Assembly: GCA_937901185.1 (NCBI GenBank)
Contig: CALCHR010000068.1
Location: 1-34,925, forward strand
Source of the DNA: an uncultured Bacteroidales bacterium
Lineage (GTDB): Bacteria > Bacteroidota > Bacteroidia > Bacteroidales > Bacteroidaceae
Reading direction: 5' to 3'
Length of the DNA: 34,925 bases
The translations under genes and the position numbers were made by a program. Under the pieces are notes generated by a model, which saw nothing but the letters and a program-made list of their open reading frames with translations, had not been told where the DNA came from and searched no databases. Below, in pieces: positions 24,446 through 31,970 of the stretch (its first letter is position 1; every line of letters starts with the position of its first letter).

Positions 24446-26263
24446 ATGTCTCCCAGAGAAGCTCTTAAAAGATATTTTGGCTACGACTCTTTTCGACCTC
24501 GGCAAGAAGAGATTATTGACTGCGTGATGGCAGGTAACGATGTGCTTGTCCTGATGCCCACCGGCGGAGGAAAGAGTCTTTGCTACCAGATTCCGGCGCT
24601 TTTAATGCCCGGTGCCACAGTTGTGGTGTCGCCGCTGATTTCTTTAATGAAGGACCAAGTGGAGGCCTTGCAAGCAGCAGGTATTGCCGCCTGTGCTCTG
24701 AATAGCGGACAGACGGCGGCAGAGAATGAGCGCTTGCGCCGCGATTGTCTGGCGGGGAAAATAAAGCTTATCTATATGTCGCCCGAGACTTTGCTGGCCG
24801 AGCAACCTTATCTCTTGCGACAGATAAAACTGAGCATGATTGCCGTAGATGAGGCCCACTGCGTCAGCCAATGGGGCCACGATTTCCGCCCTGAATATAC
24901 GCAGCTTGGTATCTTGCGGGAGAAATTTCCCGGCGTTCCTGTGATGGCTTTAACAGCCACGGCCGACAAAGTAACTCGTCAAGATATTCTCGCCCAACTG
25001 AAGTTGGACAACCCCCATATTTTCATATCCTCTTTTGACAGGCCCAATCTTTCTCTGGAGGTGAAGCGCGGACTTAAAGGTAAGGAGAAACTGAATGCAG
25101 TAGTTGACTTCATCCGCTGCCATCCCGGCGAGAGCGGAATTATCTATTGCTTGTCGCGCAAGACTACTGAGAAACTGGCCTTCGACCTTACCTTGAAAGG
25201 CTTTAAGGTGGTTCCCTATCACGCCGGACTTACTCCGAAACAACGCGACGCCTCTCAGACCGATTTTATCCGCGACGATGTGCAGATTGTGGTGGCTACA
25301 ATCGCCTTTGGAATGGGTATCGACAAAAGCAATGTGCGCTGGGTGGTCCATTACAACTTGCCCAAGAGCATAGAAAGCTTCTACCAGGAAATAGGACGTG
25401 CCGGACGCGACGGATTGCCTGCCGACACGTTGCTACTATATAACTACGCAGACATAGTGCAGCTCACTACGTTTGCCCGTGAGAGCGGCCAGCGCGACAT
25501 CAACCTGGAGCGTCTTGACCGTATGAGAGAGTATGCCGAGGCCGATGTGTGTCGGCGCAGAATACTGCTCAACTATTTTGGAGAAGAGAGTGCCTGCGAC
25601 TGCGGAAACTGCGACGTCTGCAAAAATCCGCCGCAGCGTTTCGATGGTACTGTGATTGCTCAAAAAGCTTTGAGCGCCATTTATCGCACGGGGCAGCAGA
25701 TAGCTTTTCAGACCACCATCGACATCCTGCGTGGTAACTATTCGCCCGCAGTGAACGAGCATGGTTACTCCAAACTGAAAACATTTGGCGCCGGCCGTGA
25801 TATTATGGCCCGCGATTGGCAGGATTTTTTGTTGCAGATTTTGCAGATGGGCTTGCTGGAGATTGCCTACGACGAGCAGAACCACCTGAAGATTACCACC
25901 CTTGGCGAGCATGTGCTCTTTGGTCGTTCGGCGTTGCAACTGGCTGTGATAAAACGCGAGGAGCGCCCGAGCAAGAAAGCAGTGAAAGAAAAAGAGGTTC
26001 TTCCTAAGTTGCAGTTGGACGTAGCCGCCTCAGGAGAAGCCTTGGCCAATATAGTTTTTGAGCGCCTGCGAGAGTTGCGTCGCCGATTGGCCGACGAGCA
26101 AGGCCTTCCTCCTTATATAATAATGTCAGATAAGGTGTTGCGTTTGCTGGCCACCATCCGCCCAAAAAATGTAGAGGAGTTTGGAAACATTAGTGGCATC
26201 GGAGAGTTCAAGCAGCGCAAGTATGGCCGTCTGTTTGTGGATGAGATTCTTAAGTATAGTTAG
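24446..26263 (+). CDS. recQ: ATP-dependent DNA helicase RecQ
   Basis: The 605-residue product has the full bacterial RecQ layout. The two RecA-like helicase lobes carry Walker A PTGGGKS (K43), DEAH (D135-H138) with the aromatic-rich loop SQWGHDFRPEY, and motif VI QEIGRAGRDG. The RQC zinc site has C369, C386, C389 and C392 with the correct 16-2-2 spacing. A winged helix follows, then an HRDC domain at about 525-600. It unwinds DNA 3' to 5' in recombination and replication repair. It may be cotranscribed with dnaA. Its terminator lies inside the convergent gene downstream. Confidence 0.96.
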   Translation: MSPREALKRYFGYDSFRPRQEEIIDCVMAGNDVLVLMPTGGGKSLCYQIPALLMPGATVVVSPLISLMKDQVEALQAAGIAACALNSGQTAAENERLRRDCLAGKIKLIYMSPETLLAEQPYLLRQIKLSMIAVDEAHCVSQWGHDFRPEYTQLGILREKFPGVPVMALTATADKVTRQDILAQLKLDNPHIFISSFDRPNLSLEVKRGLKGKEKLNAVVDFIRCHPGESGIIYCLSRKTTEKLAFDLTLKGFKVVPYHAGLTPKQRDASQTDFIRDDVQIVVATIAFGMGIDKSNVRWVVHYNLPKSIESFYQEIGRAGRDGLPADTLLLYNYADIVQLTTFARESGQRDINLERLDRMREYAEADVCRRRILLNYFGEESACDCGNCDVCKNPPQRFDGTVIAQKALSAIYRTGQQIAFQTTIDILRGNYSPAVNEHGYSKLKTFGAGRDIMARDWQDFLLQILQMGLLEIAYDEQNHLKITTLGEHVLFGRSALQLAVIKREERPSKKAVKEKEVLPKLQLDVAASGEALANIVFERLRELRRRLADEQGLPPYIIMSDKVLRLLATIRPKNVEEFGNISGIGEFKQRKYGRLFVDEILKYS

Positions 26264-26272
26264 CCTGTAGCC

Positions 26273-27415
26273 CTATGGGTGTTCATTGAGCCACACCGAG
26301 CCTCGGTAAATGGCGTAGGGCACAGCTGTGAACGGTGTTTTAAGCACTTCGGAACTTTCCGAGGTGCTTTCTTTTTTTATAAGGCCTCCGCAGAGGCATG
26401 GTGTGTCGATTAGCTGTTCGCTGTAGTCTATGCGGATGGTTTCTTTATTGTCGATATACCATTCGTGGGCCGGGCGGGGCAGTGCGTAGACGAGCGGACC
26501 GCGTTGCAAAGCTACGGTGCCCGTTTTGAGCGAGTCGCTGTTTGCCTGTCGGATAGAAAGGATGGGGAAGGGCAGGTCGAAGTATACCTCATCGCCGTTG
26601 CGCCATGCTCTGCTAATCTCTACATAGCCGTTCTCGGCTTTCAGTTCCTCGTCGCGCCCATTGATGTAGACAATAAGAGGTTCTGTTTTCTCGGCCGCAA
26701 CGCTGTATCTTGTAGTGGGACTTATCTCTGCGCCACACCATTCCGGTATGAAGAAACGGAGCTTGAACTCGTGGCGCCCACTCTTCATGCCGCCTACTCT
26801 TACCTTGACGCGTCCCTCGAAGGGCATAAAGGTCTGTACGTCGAGGCTCAGGCGGAGGTGTGGGGTATGGATGCGGCAGTAGCTGTTGGTGTAGAAGTTG
26901 AGGTAGACACCCTCTGTGTCGGTGGCATAAATCATGCCGGCCGCATCGCTCAGTGCGCGGGCTCCCATTTGGCGCTCTGCGGCCACGGGCGATTGGAGCG
27001 CGGTGGGCAAAGCGTTGTGTACGATGCGACTGATGGCATTGGCAAAGCGGGCATCGGCGGTTTGCAGAAAAAGCATGGCCGACTCGTGGAGCATGGCTGT
27101 AGCCGGAAGAATTTGGGGATTGATAAGTTCGTCGCTCATTCCTCCTACGAGGTTGAAGTGAGTCTCCATGTGTTCCTGCCAGGCTTTGAGGCTCTTGCCA
27201 AAGGCTTTGCGTTCCGCCTTGCCGATACTGAGGTGTCGGGGCCGGGCTGTCGAGTCGATGGCCATGGCCAGGAGGCGTAGGTTGCTAATGTCCTGTGAGA
27301 GGAAGACGATGCTGTCGGCCGACACAAAGGTGAGCGGGTGCTTCAGGCGTTTATCGGCACTTGCCGGGGTCAGCACAAGCAGCAAGAGGTATGTGAGCAG
27401 TAGGATTTTCTTCAT
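26273..27415 (-). CDS. Truncated, probably inactive GH127/DUF1680-like secreted protein
   Basis: The 380-residue product has a signal peptide (1-20). The C-terminal two thirds match the beta-sandwich part of GH127/GH146 beta-L-arabinofuranosidases (DUF1680): GVYLNFYTNSYCRI (about 169-182), FKLRFFIPEWCG, NGYVEISRAWRNGDEVYF and TGTVALQRGPLVYALP. The N-terminal part has only about 150 residues instead of a full (alpha/alpha)6 barrel. Where the family has an ETC motif and a CC pair (zinc and nucleophile cysteines), this protein reads NPQILPATAMLHES and QMGARALSDAAG. The catalytic metal site is therefore missing, and a binding or regulatory role is more likely than hydrolysis. It is the second gene after the AlkD-like gene (36-base gap). 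Its 3' end overlaps the recQ terminator. Confidence 0.75.
   Translation of the reverse strand: MKKILLLTYLLLLVLTPASADKRLKHPLTFVSADSIVFLSQDISNLRLLAMAIDSTARPRHLSIGKAERKAFGKSLKAWQEHMETHFNLVGGMSDELINPQILPATAMLHESAMLFLQTADARFANAISRIVHNALPTALQSPVAAERQMGARALSDAAGMIYATDTEGVYLNFYTNSYCRIHTPHLRLSLDVQTFMPFEGRVKVRVGGMKSGRHEFKLRFFIPEWCGAEISPTTRYSVAAEKTEPLIVYINGRDEELKAENGYVEISRAWRNGDEVYFDLPFPILSIRQANSDSLKTGTVALQRGPLVYALPRPAHEWYIDNKETIRIDYSEQLIDTPCLCGGLIKKESTSESSEVLKTPFTAVPYAIYRGSVWLNEHP
26342..26378 (+). terminator. recQ terminator embedded in the convergent gene
   Basis: Arms 26342-26354 and 26357-26369 (AAGCACtTCGGAA / TTCCGAgGTGCTT, one mismatch, very short loop) are followed on the plus strand by TCTTTTTTT. 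On the minus strand no T-run follows, so it serves recQ. It lies about 80 bases past the recQ stop, inside the coding sequence of the minus-strand gene. Confidence 0.8.
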
Positions 27416-27451
27416 ATCTATTATTGGGAGAAGAGGCCGTAGAGGAATCTT

Positions 27452-28159
27452 CTATTTTTGTTTCAGAGCTTTGATCGTAGTTTTCCATTCCGGCGAGGTG
27501 CGGAGCGACTCCAGAATCTTCCGGCAAGCCTTTTGGCGGCTCTCAGGCAGCAAGTCTTCCTGACAGAGCGTGGCGTAGGTCTGTTCCGGATATTTTGAGA
27601 AAGCCGTGGCGAGCGCCCATCCCACAGCCATTGTGCTGTAGTAGCCGGCAGGGCGGATGTGGCTCAGAGTGGCCAGCACGCGGTCTATGTATTCGTCGCA
27701 GAGAAAGTGGTTGAGCATCATGACGGCCGCAAATCGCTGTTCGTATTCCTTGCTGCTGCGAGCGTAGGGCTGCAGAAAGTGCCACCCCTCTTTGCGCTGA
27801 CTCCTGAAGGTGGTGAACGTGGCGCAGCAGCTATCGCAGACGGACCAGTTGTCGATATGCGCCACAAACTCGGCCACGCGCTGCGTGCGTTCGCTCCACT
27901 CCATCTTGGCGTAGCCTATGAGGAAGCCTCGCAGCATGGTCTCTTCGAGCGAGGCATCGGTCAGTTCGTGGTCCACCAGTTGGCGCCAGTGGCCCTTGGC
28001 CAACTTCTTGGCCAGTTGGCGCAGTTCGGGGAGGCGCACTCCGTAGATGGGGTAGCGCAAGTGGGGGATGAGCGAGGCGGCAAAGGCAGCTCGCTCTTCG
28101 TCGCCGTGCTCCAGAAGGAAGCGGCGCCAGTCTGGCTGCTGTGGCAGAGTGGTTCCCAT
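27452..28159 (-). CDS. DNA alkylation repair protein, AlkD-like
   Basis: The product has 235 residues from ATG 28159 (MGTTLPQQPDWRRF). An upstream TTG at 28192 overlaps the -7 box, so it is not the start. The protein is all-helical with HEAT-like repeats. YGVRLPELRQLAKKL near the N-terminus, the central NWSVCDSCCATF and the YYSTMAVGWALATAFSKYPE segment fit the AlkD/COG4912 family of DNA glycosylases that excise alkylated bases. It is followed at 36 bases by the GH127-like gene, with no obvious functional link. Confidence 0.88.
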   Translation of the reverse strand: MGTTLPQQPDWRRFLLEHGDEERAAFAASLIPHLRYPIYGVRLPELRQLAKKLAKGHWRQLVDHELTDASLEETMLRGFLIGYAKMEWSERTQRVAEFVAHIDNWSVCDSCCATFTTFRSQRKEGWHFLQPYARSSKEYEQRFAAVMMLNHFLCDEYIDRVLATLSHIRPAGYYSTMAVGWALATAFSKYPEQTYATLCQEDLLPESRQKACRKILESLRTSPEWKTTIKALKQK

Positions 28160-28189
28160 GGACCGATAAATGGAGAAAAAGAGTTGCTG

Positions 28190-28197
28190 CAAAGGTA
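28190..28197 (-). promoter_or_regulatory. Promoter -7 box for the AlkD-like gene
   Basis: On the minus strand this reads TACCTTTG, 31 bases before ATG 28159. Confidence 0.65.
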
Positions 28198-28242
28198 AGA
28201 AAAATGGGCGAACTATGCGGCTCCGTTCAGAGCCAATAAAAC

Positions 28243-28371
28243 GGCCTTTCTAATCGCCTGAAAATCAAGGCTCATTTTCGGCCGTTTCTTAGGTAAAAGC
28301 TAGGTGAATTTCGGTAACTACTAGGAAAATTTCGGTAACTACTAAGAACGCGAAAGTAACTACTAAGAAAA
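28243..28371 (+). repeat. Interspersed intergenic repeat, type II, copy E
   Basis: The 5' half reads CGCCTGAAAATCAAGGCTC and the 3' half has four 21-bp units. Bases 28292-28367 differ from copies B and D at one position. Unlike most copies, it lies between two divergent promoters, so it cannot act only as a 3'-end element. Confidence 0.92.
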
Positions 28372-28460
28372 AGTTCTTCAGACATCTGTTTTTTCTTCTG
28401 CAGATTTCCAAGAAAAAACTCTTTACAGGGTCTTTTTTTCTTTCCCCAAAAATTCTTTAC

Positions 28461-28468
28461 TATCTTTG
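28461..28468 (+). promoter_or_regulatory. Promoter -7 box for the GH123 gene
   Basis: TATCTTTG lies 20 bases before ATG 28488 and 47 before ATG 28515. Confidence 0.7.
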
Positions 28469-28487
28469 CGCTTAGACAAATCTATTT

Positions 28488-31400
28488 ATGCATTATTTAA
28501 ATAATAAATATTCTATGCTACGAACAGTTTCTTTTCTTTTGGCATTATTACCTGCATGGTTGGGCAGCACGGCCTTGGCGCAAACCGATTATCCCGTGAC
28601 GAACGGAGCCAACAGCTATATCACCCACAAGGAACACTATCCGAAAAAAGTGGGCATCGTGGGCACACAAAGTTCGCGGCAGGTAATAGAAAATATAGCT
28701 ACAGCTCCCGGTTGTGCTGCCTATTTCGATTACACCGCTACAGAATTTGAAGTGTTGGCTGGCGACATCGTCACTCCGGAAGTGGCCATCAACGGCGACT
28801 GGATGCATAGTTATGTCTATGTGGACTGGAACGGCAATAAGAAGTTTGACGTGAAACTGGAAGGCTCAGGCCCCTATACGCAGGGCGAGGGCAACGAACT
28901 CGTTTGCTGGTCCAACTATAACCACACCGGCGACGGCAATGACGGATGGAACAGCAACGGCAGCGCTGTGAGTGGCAACCTCTCGCTGAATCCTGGCTCG
29001 TTCACCGTGCCTGCCAATCTGCCAGTCGGTAGTAGCTACCGCATCCGCTACAAGGTGGAGTGGAACAATATAGACCCGGCCGGAGGTGGAAGCAAGTTTC
29101 TCTCCGACGGAGGTTCCATCATCGATGTCACGCTGAAGATTACCGGCAAGGCCGAGCAAACTACGCTCTATCCGCTTGAGGATTATGCCGAACCGCGTGT
29201 GGGAACTGCACCCAATGAGACAGCTTGGAACATGTTGCCCGAAGGCCTGCAAGCCACTTGGGCCTCTCGCGATGTACACTACTCTCTACATGACGTGCCC
29301 GAGGTGTTGCAGAAGAACACTCTGGAAGTACATGCTTGGCAGGGCGAACGTGTAGGCGTACAAGCATTGCTTTATGGAAAAACCGACCAAGGTTTGCTCT
29401 CCGTGCGCATGAGCCGTTGGGAAAAAGACGGACAGCCCACAGAGATAGAAAGCGAAGCCCGCTTTGTCAACTATGTTATTACAGACGACTATAAAGCCTG
29501 CGGCGACCATCCCAATAACCTGATACCCTGGCTCGTGGCTGACGTGATAGACCTGGATAAGCCTCACGTAGTTCCGGCAATGGAGACGCGCCCCGTTTGG
29601 TGTACCCTCGAAGTGCCAAGAGGCATTGAGCCCGGTCGCTACACTACCCGTCTGGAAGTAGTGGATGAGAATGGAAGCATCGTGAAGCAGCTAGTGCTCC
29701 ATGTGAATGTAAACCATCGCGCCCTACCCACCGTAGCCGAACAAAAATTCCACCTCGACTTCTGGCAACAGCCCTACGCCGTGAGCCGATACCACGAAGT
29801 AGAGCGCTGGAGCGATGCCCATTTTGAGGCATTGCGTCCCTATCTCGCCGCCCTTGCTCGCGCCGGCCAGCGTACGGTGTCGGCCATCATGTTCTACGAG
29901 CCGTGGGGCAAACAAAGCCATGACAAGTTCGACCCCATGATTACCACCACCCGAAAAGCCGATGGCACCTGGGCTTATAACTACGACATCTTTGACAGGT
30001 ACGTTCTCCTCTGCGAAGAATTTGGAATCGACAAACAGATTAACTGCTTCAGCATGGTACCTTGGGATATGAGTTTCCGCTATTTCGATGAAGCGAGCGG
30101 CGAGTATCGCTACATCACCACGAAGACTTCCACGGAAGAATATCGCAACTTGTGGAATAACTTTCTCAAGGCTTTTAAGAACCACTTGATAGAAAAAGGC
30201 TGGTTCGACAAGACCAACATCGCTATGGATGAGCGCTCCGAGGCCGATATGCTGAACGCCTACAATATCGCCAATGCCTTGGGATTCAAGATGGCGCTGG
30301 CTGGAAACTATCATGCTTCGCTCTGTGATAAGCTTCAAGACTTCTGCGTGGCGCTTGGTCAAGATAAGAAATTCACCGATGAACAACTCGCCTCTCGTAA
30401 GGCCAAAAAGCAAATCACTACGGTCTACACCAGTTGTGCAGATACAGAACCGAATATTTACAGCAACTCGCTGCCGGCCGAAGCCACCTTCTTACCCCTA
30501 TATGCTGCAGCCAACGAACTGGATGGCTATCTCCACTGGGCCTGGATTAACTGGGACGAACATCCTCTTACCGACAGCCGCTTCCGTATGTTCGGTGCCG
30601 GCGATACCTATTGTTTCTATCCCGGACCGCGTTCCAGCATTCGCTACGAACGCCTCATTGAGGGTATTCACCAATATGAGAAAGTACAGATACTGAAGGA
30701 AGAGTATAAGAATAAGCCGGCGCAGCTGGACAGTCTTAACCTCTTGCTCAAGAGCTTTGAAAACCATGCCGTGTCCGGCGAAGATTGTGCTCAGAAGGTG
30801 AGTCTCATCGAAAGTTTCTTGAATGGCCAGCCCGTAGAGATTCCGCAAGCCAAAGACGTGGTTTCCGGCTACTACCGCATGGCCAGCCGCGCCGCCAACC
30901 GTACGGAGCATATCTACAACAACGCTTTGCTCAGCGGAAACAGCTATGCTTTCACTTTGCAATCCAATGTGCCGGTGGCCACCAATAATGGTGTGTGGTA
31001 CGTGGATGTTCCCAATGGTGCCGGTGTGGGTGCTAAGATTCAGTTGAAGAATGGCGACGGACGTCCCCTTGTAGCCGGCAAGGCTTGGGGCGCTTCGGTG
31101 GCCGGCACGTTTAACGAACTGACCATCGGACTGACCGACGATGCAGAAGCTGATCGCTACTATTTTTTTACAGAAGCCATTAACTGTACCAACGGAGAGA
31201 ACAATTTTAAGGTGGGCGGCGTGGACTATGTCACGACATGGACTGACGGCCCTGCCACCGCAGCCGACCAGCAATGGCGCTTTGACCCTGTGGAGCTGGA
31301 AAATAGGAATGTTTATTCCGTAGCCATTGAAGACCGTTCTGACCTTTATATAGCCTATCAACATGAGGGCATTTCAGAATATGCTTTTGACGGCGGTTTC

Positions 31401-31658
31401 TTCATCTGCGACAAAGAGTTGCAGGCCGAAGCCCTCTCGCTCGGAAGCCTTGGCGGAGAAGTGCCGGAAAACTTGGCTATCTGCGTGGACCATGCCAAGA
31501 AAACCATTGGTCTGACTTCTGCTTCTGCTGTTGGCAATTTGGCAACCTCAGGAACTGCCTTGAGAAAAATTACTGTGTACAACCTGACCGGCCGCCGCGC
31601 GTCTGACCCTTCCAATAATGTCTATATCGTAGACGGAAAGAAGAAATATATTAAATAG
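28488..31658 (+). CDS. Secreted GH123-type beta-N-acetylgalactosaminidase
   Basis: The 1056-residue product (ATG 28515 would give a more typical signal peptide starting MLRTVSFLLALLP). An N-terminal GEVED-like beta domain (about 35-220, VYVDWNGNKKFD and SYRIRYKVEW) precedes a GH123/DUF4091 region (about 230-770). The catalytic Asp-Glu pair is D581-E582 in NIAMDERSEADM. HWAWINWDEHPL and the DTYCFYPGPRSSIRYERLIEG block also match GH123. These enzymes remove beta-linked GalNAc, known from glycosphingolipids, by substrate-assisted catalysis. A beta-sandwich tail (about 790-1020) and VYNLTGRR...VYIVDGKK complete the protein. It is a single gene with its own promoter and terminator, and presumably surface-exposed. 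Confidence 0.9.
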   Translation: MHYLNNKYSMLRTVSFLLALLPAWLGSTALAQTDYPVTNGANSYITHKEHYPKKVGIVGTQSSRQVIENIATAPGCAAYFDYTATEFEVLAGDIVTPEVAINGDWMHSYVYVDWNGNKKFDVKLEGSGPYTQGEGNELVCWSNYNHTGDGNDGWNSNGSAVSGNLSLNPGSFTVPANLPVGSSYRIRYKVEWNNIDPAGGGSKFLSDGGSIIDVTLKITGKAEQTTLYPLEDYAEPRVGTAPNETAWNMLPEGLQATWASRDVHYSLHDVPEVLQKNTLEVHAWQGERVGVQALLYGKTDQGLLSVRMSRWEKDGQPTEIESEARFVNYVITDDYKACGDHPNNLIPWLVADVIDLDKPHVVPAMETRPVWCTLEVPRGIEPGRYTTRLEVVDENGSIVKQLVLHVNVNHRALPTVAEQKFHLDFWQQPYAVSRYHEVERWSDAHFEALRPYLAALARAGQRTVSAIMFYEPWGKQSHDKFDPMITTTRKADGTWAYNYDIFDRYVLLCEEFGIDKQINCFSMVPWDMSFRYFDEASGEYRYITTKTSTEEYRNLWNNFLKAFKNHLIEKGWFDKTNIAMDERSEADMLNAYNIANALGFKMALAGNYHASLCDKLQDFCVALGQDKKFTDEQLASRKAKKQITTVYTSCADTEPNIYSNSLPAEATFLPLYAAANELDGYLHWAWINWDEHPLTDSRFRMFGAGDTYCFYPGPRSSIRYERLIEGIHQYEKVQILKEEYKNKPAQLDSLNLLLKSFENHAVSGEDCAQKVSLIESFLNGQPVEIPQAKDVVSGYYRMASRAANRTEHIYNNALLSGNSYAFTLQSNVPVATNNGVWYVDVPNGAGVGAKIQLKNGDGRPLVAGKAWGASVAGTFNELTIGLTDDAEADRYYFFTEAINCTNGENNFKVGGVDYVTTWTDGPATAADQQWRFDPVELENRNVYSVAIEDRSDLYIAYQHEGISEYAFDGGFFICDKELQAEALSLGSLGGEVPENLAICVDHAKKTIGLTSASAVGNLATSGTALRKITVYNLTGRRASDPSNNVYIVDGKKKYIK

Positions 31659-31679
31659 GACGTGCCCTAAAAATAGAGC

Positions 31680-31720
31680 AAGGAGGACATCCCCTGAGGG
31701 GTGTCCTCCTTATTATATAT
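31680..31720 (+). terminator. Terminator of the GH123 gene
   Basis: AAGGAGGACA(t)CCCC pairs with GGGGTGTCCTCCTT around a TGA loop (one bulged base), followed by an AT-rich run. It begins 21 bases after the stop. Confidence 0.8.
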
Positions 31721-31731
31721 ATTGCCTAAAA

Positions 31732-31860
31732 TCTATTTTGTAACCGCATGAGAATCAATGGCTGTTTCCGGCTATTCCTTTGGCCTTTACTAGGAAAAAC
31801 TAGAAAGCTACTAGTTTTTCCTAGGTATTTACTAAGTTTTCTTGGAAAGCTACTAAAAAA
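31732..31860 (+). repeat. Interspersed intergenic repeat, type I, copy F (most divergent)
   Basis: The 5' half reads GCATGAGAATCAATGGC, diverged from the consensus. The 21-bp units keep the TTACTAG/CTACTAG/TTACTAAG/CTACTAA cores. CTAGGAAAAACTAG at 31790-31803 and CTAGTTTTTCCTAG at 31811-31824 form a perfect 14-bp inverted repeat with a 7-base loop. Confidence 0.85.
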
Positions 31861-31901
31861 ATGTCCTGTATATATGGGTGAAAATGGAGAGGCTGAGGAT
31901 G

Positions 31902-31932
31902 AAAAAAAGCGCCTCCCCGGATGGGAAAGCGC
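31902..31932 (-). terminator. Terminator of the LptD-like/BACON operon
   Basis: GCGC-CTCCCC-GGAT-GGGAAA-GCGC forms an imperfect hairpin (two mismatches), followed on the minus strand by seven T residues (31902-31908). It is about 40 bases past the stop at 31971. Confidence 0.65.
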
Positions 31933-31970
31933 AGATGGGGTTTTATCCGATTCAACAGTAGGGCCGTAGG

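Noticed and set aside
31748..31969. 73-residue plus-strand reading frame starting with ATG inside repeat copy F
   Set aside because: It starts inside a repeat element and runs through the convergent terminator. The homologous frame in copy B is interrupted by TAA and substitutions between copies A and C are mostly non-synonymous.
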